From Paucimonas sp. (GTDB lineage: Bacteria > Pseudomonadota > Gammaproteobacteria > Pseudomonadales > Pseudomonadaceae), in the NCBI GenBank assembly GCA_031253995.1, contig JAIRVG010000061.1, positions 82,887-146,886 on the forward strand: a stretch of 64,000 nt of DNA, in the 5' to 3' direction. The notes under the pieces were generated by a model. The model was not told the origin of the DNA. It ran no database searches and saw only the letters and a program-made list of their open reading frames with translations. Below, one piece after another: positions 51,947 to 61,054 of the stretch. The position numbers were made by a program, and so were the translations under genes. The first letter of the stretch is position 1. Each line of letters starts with the position of its first letter.

Positions 51947-52692
51947 GCCTGGGGCCCCTTCTGCCGGTCGATGCGCAGGCGATACTGGAAGGCGTCGCCG
52001 CGGTAATAGAGGTGTTCGAAGTCCAGCGGCGTGCCGTCGGCGGCGTGGGTCAGGCGCTCGATGCGCATGATCGGCGAGCCTTCTTCCACGTCCAGGGCCT
52101 GGGTCAGGTCGCTGTCGGCCAGCACCGCGTCGATGGCCAGGTCGGCGTGGCCAAGGGCGATGCCGCAGTCGTTTTCCAGGACCAGGAAGATGTCGCGGGT
52201 CACCAGGTCGGCCTTCTCCAGTTTTTCGCCGATGGCCTGGGGCAGCCAGGTCAGTTCCAGCGACACCGGCTCGCGATTGATCAGGCGCACGCGGCGGATC
52301 TCGGTGACCGGCGCCCCCTCCTCGATCTGCAGGCGTGCCGCCACCAGGGCGCTGGCCGGCACATGACGCAGGCTGCGCAGGCGGTTGATCACCTCGTAGC
52401 CCATTTGCGTCATCGACTCGGCCAGGCCCTGCAAGGTGCTGACGTTCTGGAACGCCTTGGGCTTGGCGACGAAGGTGCCCTTGCCGTGGATCTTGAAGAT
52501 CAGCCCCTCTTTCTGCAGATCCCCCAGCGCCTGGCGCACGGTGATGCGGCTGACCTCGAAAGCCTTGCCCAGCTCGTTCTCCGAGGGCATGCGGCTGTGC
52601 GGCGGATAGGTGCCATCAAGGATGCGCTCGCGCAGCAATTCCTTGAGCTGGGAGTAGAGCGGTACCGGGGACAGGGGGAGCAGTTCGGCCAT
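51943..52692 (-). CDS. GntR/HutC-family transcriptional regulator
   Basis: 249 aa from ATG 52692 (MAELLPLSPVPLYSQLKELL). N-terminal winged helix (LRERILDGTYPPHSRMPSEN, FEVSRITVRQALGDLQKEGL) and C-terminal UTRA effector domain (FQNVSTLQGLAESMTQMGYE to FEHLYYRGDAFQYRLRI) define the HutC subfamily, whose ligand is usually a substrate of the controlled pathway. The upstream extension to 52947 runs into tRNA sequence and is spurious. It overlaps the flavoprotein gene by 4 bp, so it heads the operon it probably represses. The 16-bp palindrome at 52711 is its likely operator. Confidence 0.87.
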   Translation of the reverse strand: MAELLPLSPVPLYSQLKELLRERILDGTYPPHSRMPSENELGKAFEVSRITVRQALGDLQKEGLIFKIHGKGTFVAKPKAFQNVSTLQGLAESMTQMGYEVINRLRSLRHVPASALVAARLQIEEGAPVTEIRRVRLINREPVSLELTWLPQAIGEKLEKADLVTRDIFLVLENDCGIALGHADLAIDAVLADSDLTQALDVEEGSPIMRIERLTHAADGTPLDFEHLYYRGDAFQYRLRIDRQKGPQA

Positions 52693-52710
52693 GGTTCTCT
52701 TCACTGGGTG

Positions 52711-52726
52711 ACTTGTTATAACAAGT
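52711..52726. promoter_or_regulatory. HutC-type operator upstream of the GntR gene
   Basis: Perfect palindrome ACTTGTTATAACAAGT, of the CTTGT-N4-ACAAG form bound by HutC-like GntR proteins, 19 bp before the start codon; autorepression of the whole operon is inferred. Confidence 0.7.
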
Positions 52727-52869
52727 TGTGACGAGAGATTAGGCGATCTAACGGAAGGCGAGGAAATACCGATATCGAATATGGATAGTCCGCGGTGGCA
52801 GGGGGAAAAAGGCCGAAGATCAAGGCGATGGACGCCATACCCCAAGATGGGTATCATGGCGCCCGCGTT

Positions 52870-52946
52870 GCACTCGTAGCTCAGCTGGATAGAGTACTGC
52901 CCTCCGAAGGCAGGGGTCGTGGGTTCGAATCCCGCCGAGTGCGCCA
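52870..52946 (+). tRNA. tRNA-Arg (anticodon CCG)
   Basis: 77-nt cloverleaf: acceptor GCACTCG/CGAGTGC, D arm GCTC-AGCTGGATA-GAGT, anticodon arm CTGCC-CTCCGAA-GGCAG with CCG at 34-36, T arm GTGGG-TTCGAAT-CCCGC, and encoded CCA. Reads CGG codons. Confidence 0.95.
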
Positions 52947-52954
52947 CATACGAG

Positions 52955-52985
52955 AAGGCCCAGGTGAAAACCTGGGCCTTTTTTT
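52955..52985 (+). terminator. Rho-independent terminator after tRNA-Arg
   Basis: AAGGCCCAGGT-GAAA-ACCTGGGCCTT followed by TTTTT; 11-bp stem, 9 nt after the tRNA end. Confidence 0.92.
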
Positions 52986-53096
52986 GTGCGCTGAGGTTCG
53001 GAACCGAGCGATTACGGGGTGATCCGGGGAGCGGGCATCAGTTCGTCCATGCCGGGCTTGGTCAGGTACGGTACCTTACCCGCCGGCACGGATGCG
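52986..53096. other. Junction between tRNA-Arg and the hsd block
   Basis: 110 bp without gene, after which GC content falls inside hsdS. tRNA 3' ends are common island attachment points, but I see no repeat of the tRNA end to the right within the window. Confidence 0.4.
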
Positions 53097-54293
53097 TTAC
53101 CGACCAGAAAATGCCTTCTGATTCAACGATTCAAAAAGCCGCTCTGCTCGCCCTGCCGAAATACTTACCGACTGGAAAACCTTCTGGAACTTCCAGAAAA
53201 TACCTGCAAATTCCTTCTGAAGCGCCAGGCTCGGAAAAATGGCAGTAGTCTCCTCAAACTTGGCCTTTGAAATATTCAACATCGACCCACTTGTACCCGT
53301 CGCCTGCGACGTGAGGACTTCCTTGAATCTTGGCTGCCAGAGCAAATAATTCAAAAACTCGGGAAGCAGCTGCTTTTGATCCGTTTTAATCAGCCACAAC
53401 TTGTCTGGTAAAAATACATTATCGAAATCAGACCCGACAATGCAGGTAGCAGCCACCAACTCCCTGGTATTGGCCCGACTGAAAAGCAAGTCTCCTTTTC
53501 GAGGAAATATCAGGATTTTTCCTTCGGGAATGCTCTCCGGATCGACTTTCTTGTTTTCTGCAGGTTTGAAAGTCCCAGTAGTAACCGAGCTTATTTTAAG
53601 AACCCCCAACCCATCGGGTTGGCAAGGCACATTCTCTCCAACAGCACTCCAGCCAGACTTGATTGATTCCAATCCACTAGAGATTTCCTTCCGAGGCCAA
53701 TTCTTCGGATTAGCCACTGGCTCGCCAAACATATCCAGAAACACCGAATTCAGGAAGTCATCAGCAAGCTCGATAACTTTTCGGCGTTTTTGGAGAATGG
53801 TATCAGCCTTGTCAAGAATGGCCGCAATACGTTTTTGCTCCGCCAGGGGAGGCAGGGGAATTTCAAACTCCTCGACAATTTTCTTTGAAACTTCTTTAAA
53901 AGTTGCACCATTGCCAAGTGCCTGCAGGCGAGCAGAACTGTGCCTCATACAGTAGTACAGATAAAGCCCGTCTACCAAAGGGCCTGGAACCAGGCTCTTG
54001 AAGCCTTGGTTTGTACAAAGCTCCCTGCCAGAGATCGCCACATTGCCAATCGGTGCACGCGACGTTACCAGAACACTTCCTTTTGGAAGAATCGACGTCG
54101 AGCAACTCTTGTAACCAGCATCTGATATGTATTCAGGTGCATCATCCAGAACCGGCCCCGTCAAGCAAGAAACATCTTTCGGGGTGACCCACGGCACATC
54201 ACGACTGCTCCAGTACTCTGGCACTTCACGTCTTGGAGTGGCCCCGCCTACAACCTCGCAACAGTCTTTCAACTTTACCAGCGGCCAGCTCAC
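53097..54293 (-). CDS. hsdS: Type I restriction-modification specificity subunit HsdS
   Basis: 398-aa DNA-recognition subunit. Two target-recognition halves are readable: TRD1 from WPLVKLKDCCEVVGGATPRR to LGNGATFKEVSKKIVEEFEI, conserved region PLPPLAEQKRIAAILDKADT with a helix, then TRD2 (NWPRKEISSGLESIKSGWSA to LNISKAKFEETTAIFPSLAL) and a final conserved helix. Codon usage is clearly AT-richer than in hsdM and hsdR, consistent with exchange of the recognition module. Overlaps hsdM by 4 bp (ATGA). Last gene of the operon. Confidence 0.92.
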   Translation of the reverse strand: MSWPLVKLKDCCEVVGGATPRREVPEYWSSRDVPWVTPKDVSCLTGPVLDDAPEYISDAGYKSCSTSILPKGSVLVTSRAPIGNVAISGRELCTNQGFKSLVPGPLVDGLYLYYCMRHSSARLQALGNGATFKEVSKKIVEEFEIPLPPLAEQKRIAAILDKADTILQKRRKVIELADDFLNSVFLDMFGEPVANPKNWPRKEISSGLESIKSGWSAVGENVPCQPDGLGVLKISSVTTGTFKPAENKKVDPESIPEGKILIFPRKGDLLFSRANTRELVAATCIVGSDFDNVFLPDKLWLIKTDQKQLLPEFLNYLLWQPRFKEVLTSQATGTSGSMLNISKAKFEETTAIFPSLALQKEFAGIFWKFQKVFQSVSISAGRAERLFESLNQKAFSGR

Positions 54294-55894
54294 AACATCC
54301 CCTCCAAGTCGTCCAGCTCTGTCAGAATTTCACGCTCCAGCTCTCTAAGCTTCTGCAGAATCACCTTGGGGTCGCCATGTTCCCGGTGCTGATGCACTAT
54401 TTCCTTGTATCGGTTTATAGACAGATCGTATTTTTTAGCGGCTATATCTTCAGCCGATACGACAAACGCGCTCTTGGTCTTGTCGCCGAACACAGCAGCG
54501 ATGGTATTACCGCTGACATCGCCCTCGACCAGTTGCCGGTATTTTTTCCACTGCGCGATAGCGTCCGGCAAATCATTGCTGCCTTCGCCTTTCAGTTCGA
54601 TGCGCTTGTCATCCAGCGAGTAACCATCGGCCTGCAGGTCGTAGAACCAGACCCTTTCGGTGGTGCCGCCCTTGGCGAACATCAGGATGGCGGTGCTGAC
54701 TCCCGCGTAGGGCCTGAACACCCCGCTTGGCAGACTGATGACACCTTCAAGCTGGTTGTTGTCGAGCAACTCCTCGCGCAACTGCTGATGTGCCTTGCTG
54801 CCACCAAACAACACCCCATCCGGCACAATCACCGCAGCCCGCCCACCCAGTTTCAGCGAGCGCAGGATATGCGCGACGAACAGCAACTCGGTCTTCTTGG
54901 TCTTCACCATCTCGGTCAGGCGAGGATTGACGTTGCTATCGTCCAGGCTGCCCTTGAATGGCGGGTTGGCGAGGACCACATCGAAGAAGTTCTCCTGCTG
55001 CTGCGGATACTTTTCGAGGATGTCCTTGTTCAGCGTGTCCAGGTAATGGATGTTCGCGCCGTTCACCCCGTGCAGCATCATGTTCATGCTGGACACCCGC
55101 AACATGGTGGTGTCGAAGTCGAAGCCCCAGAACATGTGCTTGTTGATGTGCTCGCGATAGGGCTCCAGCAGGTCGCCGCTGTAGTGCAGGTTGCCATCCT
55201 CGTCGGTGAAGATGCCGGCGTCGCTGGAATGCACCTGGTTCAGGTACTCCATGGTCCGGGCAAGGAAACCGGCGGTACCGCAGGATGGGTCGCAGATGAC
55301 GTCGCTCGGCTGCGGCGCGATCAGCTCGATCATCGCGTCGATGATATGCCGCGGGGTACGGAACTGGCCGTTGATCCCCGCAGTGGTGAGCTTGCTCAGC
55401 AGGTACTCGTAGATATCACCCTTGACGTCGCTCTGGGTCAGCGGCAGGGCGTTGACCATCTCGACGGCAGAGGTCAGTACTGCCTCGTTCTTGATCTCGA
55501 GATCGGCGTCCTGCATGTATTCGCCGATATGGCCCAGCGCTCCCAGGGCACTGCCCTCCGCACCCAGCCCATCCGCAGCATCCGACTGCTTGCCCAGCGT
55601 GGCGAAGAACGGATAGACCTTCTGCTTGAGATGCTTGTGCAGCTCGCTGCCGCCCAGGTTGTGGAAGTTCTTCCAGCGCAGCAGCTGGCCTTCCGGCGTA
55701 TCGGGGAACAAGCGGTCGAAAGACTTGCCGGTGCGCCTGGCCTTGCGCTCCGCCAGGTCTTCCTGCATGTCGAGCATGCGCGCGAACATCAGGTAGCTGA
55801 TCTGCTCGATCACGGTCAGCGGGTTGGTGATACCGCCAGTCCAGAATTTCTCCCAGAGCTTGTCGATATCGTTGCGAAGTTTGCCGGTGAGCAT
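54290..55894 (-). CDS. hsdM: Type I restriction-modification methyltransferase subunit HsdM
   Basis: 534-aa adenine-N6 methyltransferase that also joins the restriction complex. N-terminal helical domain (LRNDIDKLWEKFWTGGITNP), AdoMet motif DPSCGTAGFLARTMEYLNQ and catalytic motif NPPF in VVLANPPFKGSLDDSN; GKRAAVIVPDGVLFGG-like motif reads GRAAVIVPDGVLFGG. C-terminal helix to DDLEGML. Start overlaps the rmuC stop (TGATG). Confidence 0.93.
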   Translation of the reverse strand: MLTGKLRNDIDKLWEKFWTGGITNPLTVIEQISYLMFARMLDMQEDLAERKARRTGKSFDRLFPDTPEGQLLRWKNFHNLGGSELHKHLKQKVYPFFATLGKQSDAADGLGAEGSALGALGHIGEYMQDADLEIKNEAVLTSAVEMVNALPLTQSDVKGDIYEYLLSKLTTAGINGQFRTPRHIIDAMIELIAPQPSDVICDPSCGTAGFLARTMEYLNQVHSSDAGIFTDEDGNLHYSGDLLEPYREHINKHMFWGFDFDTTMLRVSSMNMMLHGVNGANIHYLDTLNKDILEKYPQQQENFFDVVLANPPFKGSLDDSNVNPRLTEMVKTKKTELLFVAHILRSLKLGGRAAVIVPDGVLFGGSKAHQQLREELLDNNQLEGVISLPSGVFRPYAGVSTAILMFAKGGTTERVWFYDLQADGYSLDDKRIELKGEGSNDLPDAIAQWKKYRQLVEGDVSGNTIAAVFGDKTKSAFVVSAEDIAAKKYDLSINRYKEIVHQHREHGDPKVILQKLRELEREILTELDDLEGML

Positions 55895-57636
55895 CAGTTC
55901 ATCTCGTGTTCGGTTTCAGTATCAATGTCGGTTTCGGCTAGCAGGCTTTCGTCGTTGGCGCTGTCGTTCAGCGTCTCGATGTCTTGCACTGCAGGAATGA
56001 AGTCGATTTCCAGTGCGGCCTTGTCGACGAAATAGGCAGGGAGCTGAGCCTTGATGGCCGGTGCGAGATTCTTGAACTCTCCCACCTGCTTGACCAGGTT
56101 GCCCTTGCCGCTGACCAGTTGCCCTTCGGCCTTGACGTAGGCATCGGTAGCGGTTTCCAGGCCCTTCTTGATCTTCTCGAAGCTGCCAAGGAAGGTATTG
56201 AGCTTCTTGAATACCGTCTCCGCCCGGTTGGCCAGCGCGGCAGTGTGCTTGTTCTGGTCCTCGTAACGCCAGAGCTGGCGAACGATATTGAGGCTGGTCA
56301 GCAGGGTCGTCGGCGTGGCTACCAGCACATTGTTCTCGATGGCCTGCTGAAAGAGGGTCTCGTCAGCCTTGAGCGCCTCGACGAACGCGGACTCGATGGG
56401 AATGAACATGAACACCATATCGGGTGAGTTCAGCCCCGGCAGCTTGTAGTAGTCGCGGTCAGCCAGCTCGCGGATACGCGCAGCGACGGCCTGGACATGC
56501 TCTTTCAGCGCCACGGCACGCTCGCGTTCATCCTCGGCGTTGACGAAGCGGGTGTAGGCGTTGAGCGATACCTTGGCATCGATGATCAGGTGCTTGTCTT
56601 GCGGCAGGTAAACCACGGCATCGGGGCGCTGGCGACCTTCTTCCGTGGTAATGCTGACCTCACGCTTGTAGTCCTTGCCCAACTCCAGCCCGGAACGATC
56701 CAGCACGTTCTCCAGCACCAGCTCACCCCAGTTGCCCTGAAGCTTTTTCTGCCCACGCAACGCGGTGGACAGCTCGTGGGCTTCGGTGGTGATTTGCTGG
56801 TTCAGCGCCTTGAGCGATTCCAGTTCCTTGCGCAGCTCGCCCTGCTGGGTGGTTTCGCGGTGATGGATCTCCTGCACCTCGCGCTTGAAACTGTCGATGG
56901 ATTGCTGGAAGGGCGTCATCACTGCATTCAGGCTGAGCTTGCTGTTCTCCTGAAGAGCCTGGGCCTTCGCCTCCAGGATCTCGTTGGAAAGCAGCTTGAA
57001 CTGTTCGCCCAGGCTGTTTTTCTGCTGTTCGAAACTGGCGAGCTCACGAGCATGACTGGACTGCCGCTCCTCCATCTCGGTGCTGAGCCTGATGTAGTCG
57101 CTGCTCAATGTGGCAAAGCGGGTCTGGAGTTCTTCATAGCGTTCGGCAGCGGAGACTTGCTGGGCCTTGACGGTCGCTTGCTCGGCCCCCAGGCGCTCGC
57201 GCAGCTCGGCGATCTGTCTCTGCAGCCCCTGCCCTTCCGTATGCGTGGCCTGCAGGCGCGTGGCGGTTTCGTGATGCTCCCGGCTGCTCTCCTCCAGCTT
57301 TTGCTGCAACCGGAGGACGGCAGCCTTGCTGTCCTGCTGCTCTGCGGCCAGGCGCTCCAGGTTGTCTGCCGATGACTGGAGTTGCGCGCTCAGGCGACCT
57401 TCCGCGACCTGCAGTTCCTGACTGCGCAGCTGTGCTGCCTTGAGCTGCTCGCCCAGGTCGGCCTGTGCCCCAGCCGCCAACGCTTGCGCCTGCTCGGCCT
57501 GCTCAAGCCGGGCAGCCAGCTGACTGGCTTGCCGCCCCTGACGCAAGGCTGCGGCCAGATACCCCAGCAATGCGCCGAACACCGCGAGCACTGCACAGAT
57601 GACAACGATGTCCGTAGTCCATTGACTGGGTTGCAT
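55894..57636 (-). CDS. rmuC: RmuC-family protein embedded in the type I R-M operon
   Basis: 580 aa from ATG 57636 (behind AGGAG; a GTG six bases upstream is also in frame). One N-terminal membrane helix (IVVICAVLAVFGALLGYLAA), a long coiled coil (~residues 35-260) and the RmuC domain: LQGNWGELVLENVLDRSGLE, PDAVVYLPQDKHLIIDAKVS with the PD-(D/E)xK-like core, and GLNSPDMVFMFIPIESAFVE. RmuC limits recombination at inverted repeats in E. coli and is a predicted nuclease. Its place between hsdR and hsdM, with tight junctions, is unusual and suggests it works with or modulates restriction. Confidence 0.9.
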   Translation of the reverse strand: MQPSQWTTDIVVICAVLAVFGALLGYLAAALRQGRQASQLAARLEQAEQAQALAAGAQADLGEQLKAAQLRSQELQVAEGRLSAQLQSSADNLERLAAEQQDSKAAVLRLQQKLEESSREHHETATRLQATHTEGQGLQRQIAELRERLGAEQATVKAQQVSAAERYEELQTRFATLSSDYIRLSTEMEERQSSHARELASFEQQKNSLGEQFKLLSNEILEAKAQALQENSKLSLNAVMTPFQQSIDSFKREVQEIHHRETTQQGELRKELESLKALNQQITTEAHELSTALRGQKKLQGNWGELVLENVLDRSGLELGKDYKREVSITTEEGRQRPDAVVYLPQDKHLIIDAKVSLNAYTRFVNAEDERERAVALKEHVQAVAARIRELADRDYYKLPGLNSPDMVFMFIPIESAFVEALKADETLFQQAIENNVLVATPTTLLTSLNIVRQLWRYEDQNKHTAALANRAETVFKKLNTFLGSFEKIKKGLETATDAYVKAEGQLVSGKGNLVKQVGEFKNLAPAIKAQLPAYFVDKAALEIDFIPAVQDIETLNDSANDESLLAETDIDTETEHEMN

Positions 57637-57638
57637 GG

Positions 57639-60600
57639 TCACTCCTGAACGCCAGAAGGCGAGTGGGTCTCACGAAGGTAGGGTTTGAGCACCGCGATCA
57701 ACTGATCGGCATCGGAGGTCTTGAACACGCCATCGATGCCATCGGGAGACAGTGTGCTGAAGGGGGCGTCGTAGAGCTTTTCGACAACGATGCTGCCGTT
57801 CTCCGCGATGTAGTTCTTCAGCAGGTTCATGAAGCTCACCTGCTTGGCGGTAAGCGTTGGGTGAGCGTGGAGGAACTGGGTGAAATGCGCTTCGATGGCC
57901 TTGGGGTCCAGGCCGATGATGTCCCGCACGGTCAGGTGAAGCTGCTCCGCGGTTCGCCCGTAGAACTCGTTCAGCGTGTCCAGGGTCACACCCGGATGGC
58001 TGGTGAGAATGGTCGACGTGAGGGTCTTCAGTTCCTGCTCGGCGACCGCCTCGCCCCTATGGATCTTCTGCAGGATCGGGTTGGCGGCCAGCATGGCGTC
58101 GAGAATTTCCTTGAACCGTTGACGGTACTGCAGGGCCTCGTTGACACCGGCGATGGACACCTTGCGGTCTTCCACCTGGACGTTGTCATCCCGGGTCCTG
58201 GTGACGCCAATCCCCTGGCCGACCGTGCCCTGTGTCTGCCGGTACTTCATGATGTCGCGCAATTCCTTGCGGGCATTTTCCAGCCTGGAGATAGCCGGCT
58301 GTTGCCAGAAGTCGGCGCTGCGCACCTCGGCAATGAGCGCTGCCTTCAGACGTACGGCCTGGATATTCACGGCCAGCTTGTCCAGTTCGCCGAGCAACAC
58401 CAGCTTGCCGTCCTCGAAGCCGCTCGATTGCTCCACCAGGCCGCGCTGGATAGCGGCGATCAACTTGTCCAGAGCGGTGGCATGCTTGTCGTGCAGGACC
58501 CGGGCACTCATCAGCGGGGCGATGGTTTCGCCCAGCAAATGCTGGGTTCTGCTGTCGAAACGCTGCAGTAGGTCGGTCTGCAGCAATTGGTGCACATTGC
58601 GCAGCTCGCGCCTCACCGCGACGCTGGTTTCCGGAAGGTCGGCGATGTCCGCCCGCAGGAGCCCGATGGCAGTGTCGAAGGCTTCGCCATGGCCGAGCCT
58701 GAGTGCTGCCTTGGCGAGCTCCAGGCGTGCCTCGAAGGTCGTGCGCAACAGCGACTTGCCGCCGGTATCCTCCGGCTCCTGATACTCCTGCTCGAAGAAG
58801 TCGAAGTTGCCGTAGTGGTCGAAGATGCGGAACTCTTCCTTGTCCTTGCCGGGCCCGAACAGGTTGGGGCTCAGGCGCGTACCACGGCCGATCATCTGCC
58901 AGAACTTGACCCAGGACTTCACCGGCTTGGCGAACACCAGGTTGACCACTTCCGGCACATCGATACCGGTATCGAGCATGTCTACCGAGATGGCAATCCG
59001 GAAGCTGTTGTCCGGCTTCTTGAATTCGGTGATCAGCGTGTCCACGTGGGCTATCTCGTTGTGGATAACCTTGCAGACCTTCGTCCCGTATTGCGGATAG
59101 AGCTTGCAGAACAGACGCTCCAGGTGCTCCGCGTGATCCTGGCGTTGCGCGAAGACGATGGTCTTGCCCACCAGGGAGCCGGTTTCATCCTTGATGCCGT
59201 TGTCGATCAGGTTCTCCAGGATAATCCTGTCGGTGTCCTCGCTGAAGATCCTGCGACCGATATCCTTGCCGGCAATGGTGGTGCGCCTGGCCTCCTCTTC
59301 GCCAAGATCCTCTTCGAGCTGACGCTTCTGCTGGTCGCTCAGCTGCCGGTAATGAATGCCGTCGCGCAGGAAATCAGTGGTCAGGTCCTTGACCCGGAAC
59401 GGCACCAGATAAGGCGGCACGTTGTTGATGGCCGCATCCAGACCGAACTCGAAGGTGGGATCGGTGGTTTCGCAATCGAAGATATCGAAGGTATTGCGGC
59501 TGATGAACTTCACCGGCGTCGCGGTGAGACCGACCTGCAAGGCATCGAAGTAATCGAACAGGTCGCGGTATTTGTTGTAGATGCTGCGATGACTCTCGTC
59601 GGCGATGATCAGGTCGAAGAAGCCCACGTCCAACTGGGCAAAGCGGTTCATCATGCCCGGATAGGTCGCGATGTAGATGCGCGCGGTCTGGTCCACGCGG
59701 GAGCTCTTGCCGATCACGCAGCGCGGCGCATCGGGCAGGTTCTTCCTGAAGGCATCATCGGCCTGGACCCGAAGCTCCTTGCGGTCACAAAGAAACAGCA
59801 CGCGCTTGGCCCAGCCGGTACGCAGCAGCAATTCCGCCAGGGCGATGGCGACCCGGGTCTTGCCGGTGCCGGTGGCCTGAATGATCAGGGCCTTGCGCCG
59901 CTGCTTCTGAAAATGCGCGGCAACGGTCTTGATCGCTTCGATCTGGTAAGGGCGGTCGGCAATCTTCAGATCGGGATTGTGCTGTTCCAGTTCGGCAACC
60001 CGGTACTGCCGCTGGTAGGCCAGGTATTCGAGGCTGCTCTTGCTGTAGAACCCGTACACCGGGCGATAGGTGTTGTACTGCCGGTCATCCCAGATGAAGG
60101 TTTCGTAGCCATTGCTGTAGAAGATCACTGGCCGCTGCAGGCCCATGCGCTCGAAGCCGTCGGCATACATGCGTGCCTGCTCACGTCCCGCCTGCAAGCT
60201 GACATTGCCGGATTTCTTTGCCTCGACAACGGCCAGTGGCTGGCCGTTGTCGCCCCACAGCACATAGTCGGCACGCCCTTTGCCCGTGGCATTGCCCGGG
60301 AAATCGACCTCCACCTCCTGGCCAACCTGCTCGGGATCACTGACATCCCAGCCGGCCTGTACGAGCATGGCGTCGATCAACAGGGCCCGGGTCCTGGCCT
60401 CATTCCATTGCAGGCTGTCAGCGACCTTCTGACTCTGTTGCTGACGCTCGTGCTGGTCGGCTTCGGCAGGCGGATCGAGCTTGTCGAGATTGCGCGTGCG
60501 TTCCTGCTCCAGCTTGTCCATGACCCGTTGCAGCGCTTCCTGCTGCTGGTTGAGTTCCTTCTCGTAGCTGGAGACAGTCTTCTGCAACCGGGCCAGCATG

Positions 60601-61043
60601 GCAGCCGGATCAGGCACCTCGGCAAATTGCGGAATCTCGACCTGCACGGCGCGGTAGTACTTGATAGCCATGTACATGGCCAACTGGTGGGCCGTCTTCA
60701 GTGCCAGCTGGGCATTGCGCAGATCGCCCTCCGCACCATGGGCGGTGTCGTTGCCCTGGATGCGCAGAAAATTGATCTGGTGAACCAGAGGCTTGCTGAC
60801 GCAATCGACGAACACCGGGCTTTTCACCAGGTCGTAGAAAGTCGACTGCGGCATGCGCGGCAGTGCCTCTTCCTTGTAGATGGATTTGGTCAGTTCCTCG
60901 GCAAAGCTGCGCAAGCGAGTGAGTGCGCTGCCCGGATCGATATGCAACACGGCCTCGGCCAGGCCAGCCAGGTTTGCCAGCAACTCGTTGCCGGCGCGAA
61001 GGAACTCGAAGTTTACTGATTTCATGTAGGCGATTCTGTCCAT
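57639..61043 (-). CDS. hsdR: Type I restriction enzyme endonuclease/translocase subunit HsdR
   Basis: 1134-aa motor-nuclease. N-terminal DUF4145-like helices (GLAEAVLHIDPGSALTRLRS), coiled coil (~170-215), PD-(D/E)xK nuclease (GRADYVLWGDNGQPLAVVEAKK), then SF2 helicase: QATGTGKTRVAIALAELLL, IIADESHRSIYNKYRDLFD, VGLTATPVKFISRNTFDIFD and MIGRGTRLSPNLFG. A C-terminal assembly domain ends SPSGVQE. ATG 61043 has AAGGA at good spacing; MKSVNF at 61025 is an alternative. A sigma-54-type promoter sits in the 32-bp gap just upstream. Confidence 0.93.
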   Translation of the reverse strand: MDRIAYMKSVNFEFLRAGNELLANLAGLAEAVLHIDPGSALTRLRSFAEELTKSIYKEEALPRMPQSTFYDLVKSPVFVDCVSKPLVHQINFLRIQGNDTAHGAEGDLRNAQLALKTAHQLAMYMAIKYYRAVQVEIPQFAEVPDPAAMLARLQKTVSSYEKELNQQQEALQRVMDKLEQERTRNLDKLDPPAEADQHERQQQSQKVADSLQWNEARTRALLIDAMLVQAGWDVSDPEQVGQEVEVDFPGNATGKGRADYVLWGDNGQPLAVVEAKKSGNVSLQAGREQARMYADGFERMGLQRPVIFYSNGYETFIWDDRQYNTYRPVYGFYSKSSLEYLAYQRQYRVAELEQHNPDLKIADRPYQIEAIKTVAAHFQKQRRKALIIQATGTGKTRVAIALAELLLRTGWAKRVLFLCDRKELRVQADDAFRKNLPDAPRCVIGKSSRVDQTARIYIATYPGMMNRFAQLDVGFFDLIIADESHRSIYNKYRDLFDYFDALQVGLTATPVKFISRNTFDIFDCETTDPTFEFGLDAAINNVPPYLVPFRVKDLTTDFLRDGIHYRQLSDQQKRQLEEDLGEEEARRTTIAGKDIGRRIFSEDTDRIILENLIDNGIKDETGSLVGKTIVFAQRQDHAEHLERLFCKLYPQYGTKVCKVIHNEIAHVDTLITEFKKPDNSFRIAISVDMLDTGIDVPEVVNLVFAKPVKSWVKFWQMIGRGTRLSPNLFGPGKDKEEFRIFDHYGNFDFFEQEYQEPEDTGGKSLLRTTFEARLELAKAALRLGHGEAFDTAIGLLRADIADLPETSVAVRRELRNVHQLLQTDLLQRFDSRTQHLLGETIAPLMSARVLHDKHATALDKLIAAIQRGLVEQSSGFEDGKLVLLGELDKLAVNIQAVRLKAALIAEVRSADFWQQPAISRLENARKELRDIMKYRQTQGTVGQGIGVTRTRDDNVQVEDRKVSIAGVNEALQYRQRFKEILDAMLAANPILQKIHRGEAVAEQELKTLTSTILTSHPGVTLDTLNEFYGRTAEQLHLTVRDIIGLDPKAIEAHFTQFLHAHPTLTAKQVSFMNLLKNYIAENGSIVVEKLYDAPFSTLSPDGIDGVFKTSDADQLIAVLKPYLRETHSPSGVQE

Positions 61044-61054
61044 GACGATCCTTC

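Noticed and set aside
52693..52947. N-terminal extension of the GntR regulator
   Set aside because: Reads through the operator palindrome and into tRNA-Arg antisense sequence.
52870..53096. Integrated element with attL/attR at tRNA-Arg
   Set aside because: No integrase gene and no second copy of the tRNA 3' end was found in the window; the island idea remains untested.
58587..61019. 810-codon open frame on the plus strand opposite hsdR
   Set aside because: Antisense shadow caused by high GC; hsdR on the other strand has complete nuclease and helicase motifs.
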